Below, piece by piece: positions 18,967-26,663 of a stretch of 64,000 nucleotides of DNA. The first letter of the stretch is position 1; each line of letters starts with the position of its first letter. The position numbers and the translations under genes are program-made. The notes under the pieces were generated by a model, which saw only the letters and a program-made list of their open reading frames with translations, searched no databases and was not told the DNA's origin. This DNA comes from Desertibaculum subflavum. Its GTDB lineage: Bacteria > Pseudomonadota > Alphaproteobacteria > Ferrovibrionales > Ferrovibrionaceae. The stretch is taken from positions 1-64,000 of the forward strand of contig QOZS01000023.1 in the NCBI GenBank assembly GCA_003576705.1. Reading direction: 5' to 3'.

Positions 18967-19772
18967 TCCTCCGCCCGGAACCGGCGCGAGCCCCGTGCCA
19001 TCAGTCCGAGCGCCGCACGTTCGGGCACCAGCTTGGCGAGCCGCGCAATGCCGCGATTGACCCCGCCGGTGACATGCATGACGTCGCCGCGCTCCACGGC
19101 GGCATAACCCTGCCGCGCCACTTCCTCGGCGGTCATCCACATGAATTCCGGCAGCTGCGACATCCGGGCTCGCGTGCCGGTCACGTCGTGGAACTCGGAA
19201 TAGGTGAAGCCCGGGCACAGCGCCGTGACGTGGACGCCTTGGCCCATCGCTTCGAGTGCCAGCGATTGCGAGAACTTGATGATGAAGGATTTCGCGGCGC
19301 CGTAGAGCGTGTGGCCGGCGGAGCCGGGCACCAGGCCCGCCAGCGAGGCGACGTTCAGGATGCGGCCGAAACGCCGCTCCATCATGCCGGGCAAGGCGAG
19401 ATGGCTGAGATGGCAGACCGAGGTGACCAGAACCTGCAGGAACGCCGCCTGATCGGCCCACTGCGTCCGCCGATAATGGCCGGGTACGCCGTAGCCCGCA
19501 TTGTTGACCAGCGCGTCCACCATGAGGCGGCGCCGGCCGAGCTCCGCGAACAGGGCATCAGGCGCCGCCGGGTCGGCGAGATCGGCGGCGATCGCGTGCG
19601 TGGTGATGCGATGGCGCCCGGTGAGCTCGGCGCCGAGGGTATCCAGGCGGTCGAGCCGGCGTGCGGTCAGCACGAGATCGTAGCCGTGGGCTGCGTATTC
19701 CCGTGCCAGGGCGGCACCGATGCCGGCGGAGGCGCCGGTGATCAGCGCGAGGCGGCGCTCGGCGGTCTGCAT
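18963..19772 (-). CDS. SDR-family oxidoreductase
   Basis: A 269-residue short-chain dehydrogenase/reductase of the DltE/YqjQ-like type. Nucleotide-binding TGASAGIG is at 12-19, NNAGYG at 90-95 and the Ser143-Tyr157-Lys161 triad is complete. TARRLDRL suggests NADP(H). The C-terminal third (MTAEEVARQGY) is typical of this subgroup. The substrate is unknown. ATG at 19772 has only a weak ribosome-binding site. Its stop overlaps the start of the small membrane protein. Confidence 0.85.
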   Translation of the reverse strand: MQTAERRLALITGASAGIGAALAREYAAHGYDLVLTARRLDRLDTLGAELTGRHRITTHAIAADLADPAAPDALFAELGRRRLMVDALVNNAGYGVPGHYRRTQWADQAAFLQVLVTSVCHLSHLALPGMMERRFGRILNVASLAGLVPGSAGHTLYGAAKSFIIKFSQSLALEAMGQGVHVTALCPGFTYSEFHDVTGTRARMSQLPEFMWMTAEEVARQGYAAVERGDVMHVTGGVNRGIARLAKLVPERAALGLMARGSRRFRAEE

Positions 19773-19819
19773 CGGTGCATTCCAGTACGCGGCGTGGCCG
19801 CCTGCAAGGGGCCCTGGGC

Positions 19820-20551
19820 CTAGGAATTGTCGCGGAACTGGCCGAGGCGGGCGGCATCGAGAATGACGATCCGGCCCTGGCGCAATGCGAGGATGCCCTC
19901 CTGGCTCCAGGCCGCGAGCTGCTTGTTGATCGCTTCCCGGCTGACGCCCAGCATGTTCGCGAGCTCGCTCTGCGACAGCTTGAGGCCGACCTCGGTCCCC
20001 GCCGCGGTGCGACGGCCATGGCCCACGGCCAGTGCTTCCAGCCGGCGGGCGAGGCGCGCCCGCAGGTCGCTGAAGGCGAACTCGGCCAGCATGGTGGTGT
20101 TGCCGCGCAGCCGTTCGCACAGAAGCTCGATGACGTGTCGGGCGAGGCCGCTGTCGCGGGTGAGGAAGTCGAGGAACTGATCGCGCCGGATCAGCAGCAG
20201 CACCGAATCCTCCGATGCCGTGGCGCTGGCGGTGCGCGGCAGGCCATCCAGCAGGGCGATCTCGCCGAAGGCGTCGCCCGGCTCCATCAGGCCGAGGATC
20301 AGCTCCTTGCCGCCCTCGCTGCTGATCCAGATGCGGATCAGGCCGGCGACCACCGCGTAGAGCGCGTCGCCGTCGTCGCCGCGGGAGAACAGCAGCTCGC
20401 CGCGGTCGAGCCGGCGGGTCGTGCTGAGGCTGGTCAGCCGGTCGAGCATTTCGTCCGGCAGGTCGCTGAAGAGAAAGCTGGACCTGAGGAGCCGCTTGCG
20501 CTCGACCGGTCCGATCTGTGTCGCTTCCGTCATCCTGACATCGCTTGCCAT
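19820..20551 (-). CDS. CRP/FNR-family transcriptional regulator (CRP-like)
   Basis: A 243-residue regulator with an N-terminal cyclic-nucleotide-binding fold and a C-terminal winged helix. The cassette FGEIALLDGLPRTASA (95-110) keeps Glu97 and Arg106-Thr107, the phosphate-binding pair used by cAMP receptors. There is no N-terminal Cys cluster, so it is not an oxygen-sensing FNR. In the recognition helix SREAINKQL, the Arg-Glu-x3-Lys pattern resembles CRP (Arg-Glu-x3-Arg) rather than the Glu-Ser-Arg of FNR/FixK. ATG at 20551 has GAGG upstream. It is divergent from the FecR/cyclase pair, and a CRP-like site lies 43 bases upstream of its start. Confidence 0.9.
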   Translation of the reverse strand: MASDVRMTEATQIGPVERKRLLRSSFLFSDLPDEMLDRLTSLSTTRRLDRGELLFSRGDDGDALYAVVAGLIRIWISSEGGKELILGLMEPGDAFGEIALLDGLPRTASATASEDSVLLLIRRDQFLDFLTRDSGLARHVIELLCERLRGNTTMLAEFAFSDLRARLARRLEALAVGHGRRTAAGTEVGLKLSQSELANMLGVSREAINKQLAAWSQEGILALRQGRIVILDAARLGQFRDNS

Positions 20552-20593
20552 GGGCGTCCTCAATGGCCGCGGCAGGCGGAGATCCCCACCCCC

Positions 20594-20609
20594 TGTGACA
20601 TGGTTCATA
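20594..20609. promoter_or_regulatory. CRP-like operator TGTGA-N6-TCATA
   Basis: TGTGA (20594-20598) and TCATA (20605-20609) with a 6-base spacer match nine of ten positions of the CRP consensus TGTGA-N6-TCACA. It lies in the divergent region between the CRP-like gene (start 20551) and the FecR gene (start 20822). The remaining bases of that 270-base gap show no other clear signal. Confidence 0.5.
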
Positions 20610-20821
20610 ACGCAGATCGCAGCCTTTCCCTAGGCATTGATCGTGCGAGGAGGGCCAGGGAGTCCATTTCATGCCGGTGCGTCGCGGAATCGAGGCATTG
20701 CCGCAGGCCCCCTCCGCCACCTTGCCTTCCGCGGCTGCGGCGGCGCGCTCGCTGCGGCCGCACTTGGTGACGACGTTGTCGACGCTTACAAGACACACCG
20801 AAAATCTGCGAGGATCGACCC

Positions 20822-21472
20822 ATGTCGAAGACCCTTCCCGTGCATGCCCGCCGACAGGCATTGAAGGCAAGCGCACTGGCGCTCGCCGGGGCCGTCATGC
20901 TGGCCGTGTCCGCGCTGCCGGCCGCCGCCCAGTCGATGCGAACCTGCGCCGTGTCCCGCCTGGTCGGCGAAGGCGTTGTCATCCGGGAGGGCATCTACTC
21001 CCGCGCGGAGATCAAACAGCGATTGCGGCCGAACGACCGGATCGGTACCGGCGCGGGGGCGAAGATCGAGATCACCTGCAGCGACGGGATCATTGTCGTC
21101 GTGGGCGAGAGCTCGATGCTCGACCTTGGGCGCCTGTCGGAACAAGGGACATCGGATGCCGTGCTGGAACTGCTGGAGGGCATTGTGCGCTTCATCCTGC
21201 CGGAGCGGCGTCCGGCCGGCCGCTTCGAAGTGACCACCCCGACCGCCGTCGCTTCGGTGCGGTCGACCGAATGGCTGGCGCAGGTGACGCCGCGCGGCAC
21301 CGCCGTTCTGGTGATGCGCGGCAGTGTCGCCGTGCAGGGCAAGGCCGGCGGTTCCGCGACGGTGCTGGCGCCGGGCGAGGGCGTCGACGTGGCACCGGGC
21401 GCCGTGGCGCCGCCCGCGGTTCGCTGGGGCCAGGCCCGCATCGACCGCGCGATCGCAGCCGTGACCTTCTGA
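20822..21472 (+). CDS. FecR-domain periplasmic protein
   Basis: A 216-residue exported protein. A signal peptide of about 37 residues ends LPAAAQ. A FecR domain follows (about 60-160), recognisable by RIGTGAGAKIEITCSDG, LELLEGIVRFI, FEVTTPTAVASVRSTEW and VAVQGKAGGSATVLAPGEG. Two cysteines (TCAVS and ITCSDG) might form a disulfide. Classic FecR proteins relay iron signals to sigma factors, but this one has no cytoplasmic part or sigma partner. It ends 13 bases before the CHASE2 cyclase, a pairing that suggests it is a periplasmic ligand, partner or regulator of that sensor. Confidence 0.85.
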   Translation: MSKTLPVHARRQALKASALALAGAVMLAVSALPAAAQSMRTCAVSRLVGEGVVIREGIYSRAEIKQRLRPNDRIGTGAGAKIEITCSDGIIVVVGESSMLDLGRLSEQGTSDAVLELLEGIVRFILPERRPAGRFEVTTPTAVASVRSTEWLAQVTPRGTAVLVMRGSVAVQGKAGGSATVLAPGEGVDVAPGAVAPPAVRWGQARIDRAIAAVTF

Positions 21473-21485
21473 GCCGGTCACTCGG

Positions 21486-23447
21486 ATGCCCGCAGCCGGC
21501 TTCGTGGCGATCCGCAGCGCGGCGCAGTTGCGCAAGCGGTGGATCGCTGCGGCCGTGCTGTTTGCGCTGCTGGTGGGCTGGTGGCACCCGGCCGGCGAAG
21601 GCGGGCCGCTGAGCGCCTTCGAGCGCGCCAGCATCGATTGGCGCTTTGCCATCCGCGGTGCCCGCCCGATGCCGACCGACATCGCGGTTCTGGCGATCGA
21701 CGACGCGACGCTCGCGCGCCTCGGCCGTTTCCCGCTGCCGCGCTGGATCCTGGGCGCCGTGGTGGAAAACCTGGACCGGGCGCATGTCAGCGCCATCGGC
21801 ATCGACCTGCTGCTGATCGAGGCCGAACAGCCCACCGACGGCAACGTGCTGTCGCCCGGCGACATCCTCCTGCGGAATGCCCTGGCCGGCAGCCACCGGG
21901 ATGTTCTCGGCATGGCCGTCGTGTTCGGTCCCGGATCGCCACCGCCGGGCAAGCTGGCCGCGCTGCGGGACGCCGGGCTGCCGGTGCTCGAACATGTCGA
22001 AGGCCGCGAGCGGCCGACCGCGGCGGTCCGCGACATTTTTCTGCCCCTGACGGCGCTGCGGGAGGCGAGCGAGGTCGGCCATGTCAATGTCGTGGCCGGC
22101 GCCGACGGCGTGTTGCGCGAGCTCCCGGTCGTGCTGCCGCTCGGCGACCTCCAGCTGCCGGCGCTGCCGCTGGCGCTGGCGATAAAGAAGCTGGAACTGG
22201 GCCGCGGCGAAGTGATCCTGCGCAGCGGACGCGAGCTCAGGCTCGGCGACAGGCGGGTGCCGATCGGCCCCAACAACGCCATCGAGCTCAATCACTACGG
22301 GCCGCGCGGCACCGTCACGACCTATTCCGTATTCGATATCCTGGACGGCAAGATCGGCCGCCAGCAGCTCGCCGGGCAGGTGGTGCTGATCGGCGCCACC
22401 GCGCTCGGCGTCGGCGACACGTTCACCACGCCGTTCAGCCGCGACGTGCCGGGCGTCGAGGTATTGGCCAGCGCGCTCGCCAATATCGTCCACGACGAGG
22501 TGCTGGTGAAGGACTGGCGGGTACGGCTGGTGGATGCTCTGGTGCTGCTTGCCGTCGCGGTCCTGACATTCTTTGCCGCCAATGCCCGGCTGCTGCCGCT
22601 GAGCGTCGCGCTGGTATCGGCGATCGTTCTCGCCTGTGCCGGCGGCGCCATCTGGGCGTTTCTCCAGACGAGATGGGTGGTCGGCGGCGTGGAACCGGTG
22701 CTCTGCGCGGCCCTGATCGCCGCCAGCGTCACCGGCGCCCGCTTCCGGGCCCAGCGCATCGAGAGCCGTCGGCTGGCCGGCGAGCGGGCCAACCTGGTCG
22801 AGTACCAGTCGCCGATGATCGCCGAGGCCCTGGCGAGCGGCGGCGCGCTGGCGATGGAGGGCCGGTCGCAGCTCGCCGCGATCCTGTTCGTCGACGTGGT
22901 GGGTTTCACCCTGCGCAGCGAGCGCCTGGGCCCGGCGGGGACGGTGGACTTCCTGCGTACCTTGCACCGGCGGCTCGAGCGCGCGGCGCTGGACCATAAC
23001 GGCCTGATCGAGCAGTTCATGGGCGACGGCGCCATGCTGATCTTCGGCCTGCCGGAGCCGACGAGGAGCGATGCGGCCTCGGCCGTCGCCTGCGCGCGGG
23101 ATTTAATGGACTCGGTCGCCGCCTGGAACGCGGAGCTGGAGAAGGAAGGCGAGCCGCCGGTCCGGCTGCGCATCGGCGTGCATTACGGCCCGGTCGTGGT
23201 GGCACGCCTCGGCGGCACGCAGCAGCGGCACATGTCGGTGGCGGGCGAGACGGTCAACCTGGCGAGCCGGCTCGAGCAGCTGGCCCGCGCGATGATGACG
23301 CCGATCCTGGTATCGGGCGCGGTGGTCGATGCGACCCGCGAGGCGGGCCGCGAAGACCTGATCGAGGGCTTCGTGCCGGCGACGCCGCAGCACATACGCG
23401 GCCGTTCGACCCCGCTGCCGGTCTGGGCGTTCCGGATGCCGGTCTGA
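21486..23447 (+). CDS. CHASE2-domain adenylate/guanylate cyclase
   Basis: A 653-residue membrane cyclase that makes cAMP or cGMP. Order: TM about 19-36, a CHASE2 extracellular sensor about 40-335 (MPTDIAVLAIDDATLARLGRF near its start), three TM helices about 345-420, and a class III cyclase domain about 460-640. Metal-binding Asp470 (FVDVVGFT) and Asp514 (MGDGAMLIFG) are both present, 44 residues apart as expected, so it should be active. cAMP is more usual for this architecture, but the base-selecting residues were not resolved by eye. It follows the FecR gene by 13 bases, and a CRP-like regulator lies on the other side. It converges with the end of the cbb3 operon with no gap. Confidence 0.92.
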   Translation: MPAAGFVAIRSAAQLRKRWIAAAVLFALLVGWWHPAGEGGPLSAFERASIDWRFAIRGARPMPTDIAVLAIDDATLARLGRFPLPRWILGAVVENLDRAHVSAIGIDLLLIEAEQPTDGNVLSPGDILLRNALAGSHRDVLGMAVVFGPGSPPPGKLAALRDAGLPVLEHVEGRERPTAAVRDIFLPLTALREASEVGHVNVVAGADGVLRELPVVLPLGDLQLPALPLALAIKKLELGRGEVILRSGRELRLGDRRVPIGPNNAIELNHYGPRGTVTTYSVFDILDGKIGRQQLAGQVVLIGATALGVGDTFTTPFSRDVPGVEVLASALANIVHDEVLVKDWRVRLVDALVLLAVAVLTFFAANARLLPLSVALVSAIVLACAGGAIWAFLQTRWVVGGVEPVLCAALIAASVTGARFRAQRIESRRLAGERANLVEYQSPMIAEALASGGALAMEGRSQLAAILFVDVVGFTLRSERLGPAGTVDFLRTLHRRLERAALDHNGLIEQFMGDGAMLIFGLPEPTRSDAASAVACARDLMDSVAAWNAELEKEGEPPVRLRIGVHYGPVVVARLGGTQQRHMSVAGETVNLASRLEQLARAMMTPILVSGAVVDATREAGREDLIEGFVPATPQHIRGRSTPLPVWAFRMPV

Positions 23448-23636
23448 TCAGGCGCGCCTGGCGGCGTCGACGGCATCGAAGTGCCGCCTGATCAGCCAGA
23501 AATCGAACAGCGTGCCGAAGGCGGCCATGCCGAGGCCGAAGATGTAGATGCCGGCATCGTCGGCGAAGGCGGCGAGCAGGATGCCGACCAGGGCGAGCAC
23601 GGTGACCAGGGCGGCGAAGAGATAGTCGGTGATCAT
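23448..23636 (-). CDS. Small two-helix membrane protein at the end of the cbb3 operon
   Basis: A 62-residue protein with two membrane helices (about 5-25 and 29-49) and a basic C-terminal tail RRHFDAVDAARRA. Its ATG overlaps the ccoS stop (ATGA), so it is translationally coupled to the cbb3 assembly genes. It is not one of the standard ccoN-O-Q-P-G-H-I-S products and I recognise no family. Its place suggests a minor role in cbb3 assembly or stability. The stop codon directly abuts the convergent cyclase gene. Confidence 0.65.
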   Translation of the reverse strand: MITDYLFAALVTVLALVGILLAAFADDAGIYIFGLGMAAFGTLFDFWLIRRHFDAVDAARRA

Positions 23637-23797
23637 GGCTTGGTCCTCCGAATGGGCTTGTCGTCGTCGAACAGGATGCGGCTGCCGGCGCCGTCGAGAT
23701 CGTCGAACTGGCCGCTGCGCGCCGCCCAGAGGCAGAGCGCGAGGCCGCCGAGCCCGAGCAGAAGGGCGATCGGGATCAGGAGAAGCAGTGCGTTCAT
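23633..23797 (-). CDS. ccoS: cbb3-type oxidase assembly protein CcoS
   Basis: A 54-residue single-helix protein (helix about 3-24) with the family core LWAARSGQFDDLDGAGSRILFDDD. CcoS is needed to insert heme and copper into the CcoN subunit. Its ATG overlaps the ccoI stop (ATGA), and its own stop overlaps the next small gene. Confidence 0.93.
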   Translation of the reverse strand: MNALLLLIPIALLLGLGGLALCLWAARSGQFDDLDGAGSRILFDDDKPIRRTKP

Positions 23798-26157
23798 GCC
23801 GGCCTCCGTCGATCGAGCCGCAAGGCGTTGCCGACCACCACCATCGACGACGACGACATGGCGAGCGCGGCGATCAGCGGCGTGACGCCGCCGGCGACCG
23901 CGAGCGGCACCGCGACGGCGTTGTAGGCGAGCGCGAACAGCAGGTTCTGCCGGGCAATGCGGTGCGCGGCGCGGGCGGTATCGAGCAGCGACACCACGGC
24001 GCCGAGGCGCTCGCCCTGGAACACCGCGTCGGCGGCGCCGCTGGTGGCATCGGAAGCGAGCGCCGGTGCCAGCGAAGCATGTGCGGCAGCCAGCGCCGGC
24101 GCATCGTTCAGCCCGTCGCCGATCATCAGCACCCGGGCGCCGTGCTGGGCCAGGGCGGCGATGCGAGCGGCCTTGCCGGCCGGCGTCAGCCCGGCGGCCC
24201 AATCCTCGATGCCGAGCTCGGCGGCGACATGCCGGACCGTCGCCGGCCGGTCGCCGGAGAGCAGCGCCAGCCGATATCCCGAAGCCTGCAGCCGCCGTAC
24301 CGTTTCGACGGCGTCCGACCGCAGGGGATCCTCGAAGCGGAATCGCACCGGCGGATGGTCGGGCCGCGCCAGCCACAGCTCCGGACCGACGGCATCGGCC
24401 CGGTCGTCGATGCCGCAGAACGCGCGCGAGCCGAGGCGGACGGCGCCGGCCTCCAGGCCAAGGCCCGGATGCTCCGTCACGTCGGTGCGGGGATTCACGG
24501 TCGACGCCGCCTCGACCACCGCACGGCTCAAGGGATGCCGTGACACGGCGGCGATCGCCGCGGCGGCCGCGAGATCGGCGTCGGCGATGCCGTCGCGGAT
24601 CAGAGTCGGGCGGCCGCGCGTCAAGGTGCCGGTCTTGTCGAACACGATGGTGTCGATCTCGGCGAGACGTTCCAGCGCGGTCGGCGATTTCAGCAGCGTG
24701 CCCGCCCGCGCCAGCCGGCTCGCCGCCACCAGGCCCGAGGCCGGGACAGCCAGCGCGAGCGCGCAGGGACAGGTGATGATCAGCACGGCGGCGGCGACCA
24801 GCATGGCGTCGCGCCAATCGGCGCCGGCCAGCGCGATCCAACCGATGAAGCTCGCCGCGGCGATCGCATGCACGGTCGGCGCATAGCGCCGCGCCACGCG
24901 GTCGGCCAGCATGCGATAGGCGGCGCGGCCGCCTTCCGCCTCGGCGACCAGGCGGGCGATTTCGGCGACCAGCGTGCGCTCGCCCTTGGCGGTCACCTCG
25001 ACCGCGATCGGCGGACCGAGGTTGACCGTGCCGGCATGCAGCAGGGCGCCGCGCCGGACGGTGCGGGGCATCGCCTCGCCGGTGAGGAGCGAGGTATCGA
25101 TCAGCGTCGCCTCGCTGACCAGCACGCCGTCTGCCGGCAAGCGATCGCCGCTGGCGACCTGCATGCGGTCGCCGGTCGACAGGGCCGCCGGCGTCACCGT
25201 CTCCAGGCGCCCGTCGGCGCGGATCACCTGGGCCGGCACCCGCGACAAGGCGAGGAAATGCGCCACGCCGGACCGCGCGCGTCCGCGCACGCGCCGGTCG
25301 AGATAGCGGCCGACAAGCAGGAAGAACACCAGCATGGTGGCCGATTCGAAATAGGCATGCGCGCCGCCCAGCGCCGTCTCGTGGAGGCTGACCAGGGCCG
25401 TCAGGGTGATGCCGATGGTGATCGGCACGTCCATGTTGGCGTGGCCGGCGCGGATCGCCGACCAGGCCGACCGCGCGAAGGGGCGGCCGGCATAGAGCAG
25501 CGCCGGCAGCGCGATGGCCGCGGAGATCCAGTGCAGGAGATCGCGCGTCGCCGCGCCCATCTCGCCGGCGGCGCCGGCCCAGACCGCGACCGACAGCAGC
25601 ATCACATTGGCGGCGGCGAAGCCCGCCACCAGCATGGCGCGCAGCAGCCCGGCCGTCTCGTCGCCGATGGCGCGCGCATCGTCGGCGGCGATCGGCGCGA
25701 CGCGGTAGCCGAGCGCGGCGATACGGCGGGCCAGACGGTCGGCGACCTCGCGCCGGCCGGTCCAGGCGAGCGACAGCCGGCCGGTGGTCGCGTTCAGACG
25801 CGCCCGGATTACTTCCGGCTCGCGCCCCAGGACGGATTCGACGAGCCAGACGCAGGCGGCGCAATGCAGGCCGTGCACCGCGAGCTCGATGCGGTACTGG
25901 TTGTCGCCGCAGGCTTCGGCATAGGCGGCCGGCTCGATCACATCGACCTTGTCGGGGCGCGGCGGCGGCCGCGAGGGATCGAGCGTGCGGCGCAGGTAAT
26001 AGGAATCCAGGTCAAGCTCGCGGACGATGGCATAAGCCGCTTCGCAGCCCCCACAGCAGAACCGGGCGCCCGCGGGGGCGGTGGCGCCGCAATGGGCGCA
26101 GCATGCCTGGGTCGCGGCGACGGATGGCGGCAGTTGCAGGGCGACGGCGGCGGTCAT
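23794..26157 (-). CDS. ccoI: Copper-exporting P1B-type ATPase for cbb3 assembly (CcoI/FixI)
   Basis: A 787-residue P-type ATPase that moves Cu+ across the inner membrane to supply the cbb3 oxidase. The N-terminal Cys-rich segment CAHCGATAPAGARFCCGGC is followed by a heavy-metal domain with HCAAC (Cys99, Cys102). The transmembrane CPC motif (ITCPCALAL), the DKTGTLTRG phosphorylation site, TGE and GDGLNDAPAL are all intact. Its start overlaps the fixH stop (ATGA) and its stop overlaps ccoS. Divergent copies of this family also serve copper tolerance, but the operon context makes CcoI secure. Confidence 0.95.
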   Translation of the reverse strand: MTAAVALQLPPSVAATQACCAHCGATAPAGARFCCGGCEAAYAIVRELDLDSYYLRRTLDPSRPPPRPDKVDVIEPAAYAEACGDNQYRIELAVHGLHCAACVWLVESVLGREPEVIRARLNATTGRLSLAWTGRREVADRLARRIAALGYRVAPIAADDARAIGDETAGLLRAMLVAGFAAANVMLLSVAVWAGAAGEMGAATRDLLHWISAAIALPALLYAGRPFARSAWSAIRAGHANMDVPITIGITLTALVSLHETALGGAHAYFESATMLVFFLLVGRYLDRRVRGRARSGVAHFLALSRVPAQVIRADGRLETVTPAALSTGDRMQVASGDRLPADGVLVSEATLIDTSLLTGEAMPRTVRRGALLHAGTVNLGPPIAVEVTAKGERTLVAEIARLVAEAEGGRAAYRMLADRVARRYAPTVHAIAAASFIGWIALAGADWRDAMLVAAAVLIITCPCALALAVPASGLVAASRLARAGTLLKSPTALERLAEIDTIVFDKTGTLTRGRPTLIRDGIADADLAAAAAIAAVSRHPLSRAVVEAASTVNPRTDVTEHPGLGLEAGAVRLGSRAFCGIDDRADAVGPELWLARPDHPPVRFRFEDPLRSDAVETVRRLQASGYRLALLSGDRPATVRHVAAELGIEDWAAGLTPAGKAARIAALAQHGARVLMIGDGLNDAPALAAAHASLAPALASDATSGAADAVFQGERLGAVVSLLDTARAAHRIARQNLLFALAYNAVAVPLAVAGGVTPLIAALAMSSSSMVVVGNALRLDRRRPA

Positions 26158-26663
26158 GGCACGACGAAGCGGAAGCGCAGCTGGTGGCGCCGGGTGCCGG
26201 CAGCGGCGGTGACGGCCGCTTCGCGCTGGCCCGGATGCGCGAACTCGACTTTGGCGCGGTACCAGCCCTCGCCCTGGTAGTGCAGCGGCACGTCGACCGC
26301 CGATTCGGGGCGCAACGGGCTTTCGATCGACGCGACGACCTGCAGATCGCCGAGCGCCCGGCCCGTCTTGTCGAGATAGCGCACGGCGATTTCGCGGTTC
26401 GCCGCGCGGTAGGCCGTGGTGGTCGACCAGCCGAGCGCGGCCTGCGCCTCTTCCTGGCGCAAGGTCGCCTCGTAGGCGAGACCCTTGAGATAGGGTTTCT
26501 CCACCACCAGGCCGGAAAAGGTGCGCGTCGCGAAGGCGATCAGCACGCCGTTGACGGCGATCACGACAACGAAGGCAGCGACGAAGGCCCAGGGCACCCA
26601 GAAGAGGGGAGGGCGCCGGCCCTTGGCTGCCGGTGCGACGGCGCCGGGACGCATGGCTGTCAT
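26154..26663 (-). CDS. ccoH: FixH/CcoH family cbb3 assembly protein
   Basis: A 169-residue protein with one N-terminal membrane helix (about 21-45, FWVPWAFVAAFVVVIAVNGV) and a periplasmic beta-rich domain, with the family segment FSGLVVEKPYLKGLAYE. FixH/CcoH stabilises the assembling cbb3 complex. The start at 26663 overlaps the ccoG stop (ATGA); a second in-frame ATG at 26654 is possible. It is also known as FixH. Confidence 0.92.
   Translation of the reverse strand: MTAMRPGAVAPAAKGRRPPLFWVPWAFVAAFVVVIAVNGVLIAFATRTFSGLVVEKPYLKGLAYEATLRQEEAQAALGWSTTTAYRAANREIAVRYLDKTGRALGDLQVVASIESPLRPESAVDVPLHYQGEGWYRAKVEFAHPGQREAAVTAAAGTRRHQLRFRFVVP

Noticed and set aside
19820..20551. The CRP-family gene as the activator of the FNR/FixK boxes at ccoN and lon
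   Set aside because: It lacks an N-terminal Cys cluster, and its recognition helix has a CRP-like Arg-Glu pattern, not the Glu-Ser-Arg of FNR/FixK. The true activator is probably encoded elsewhere.
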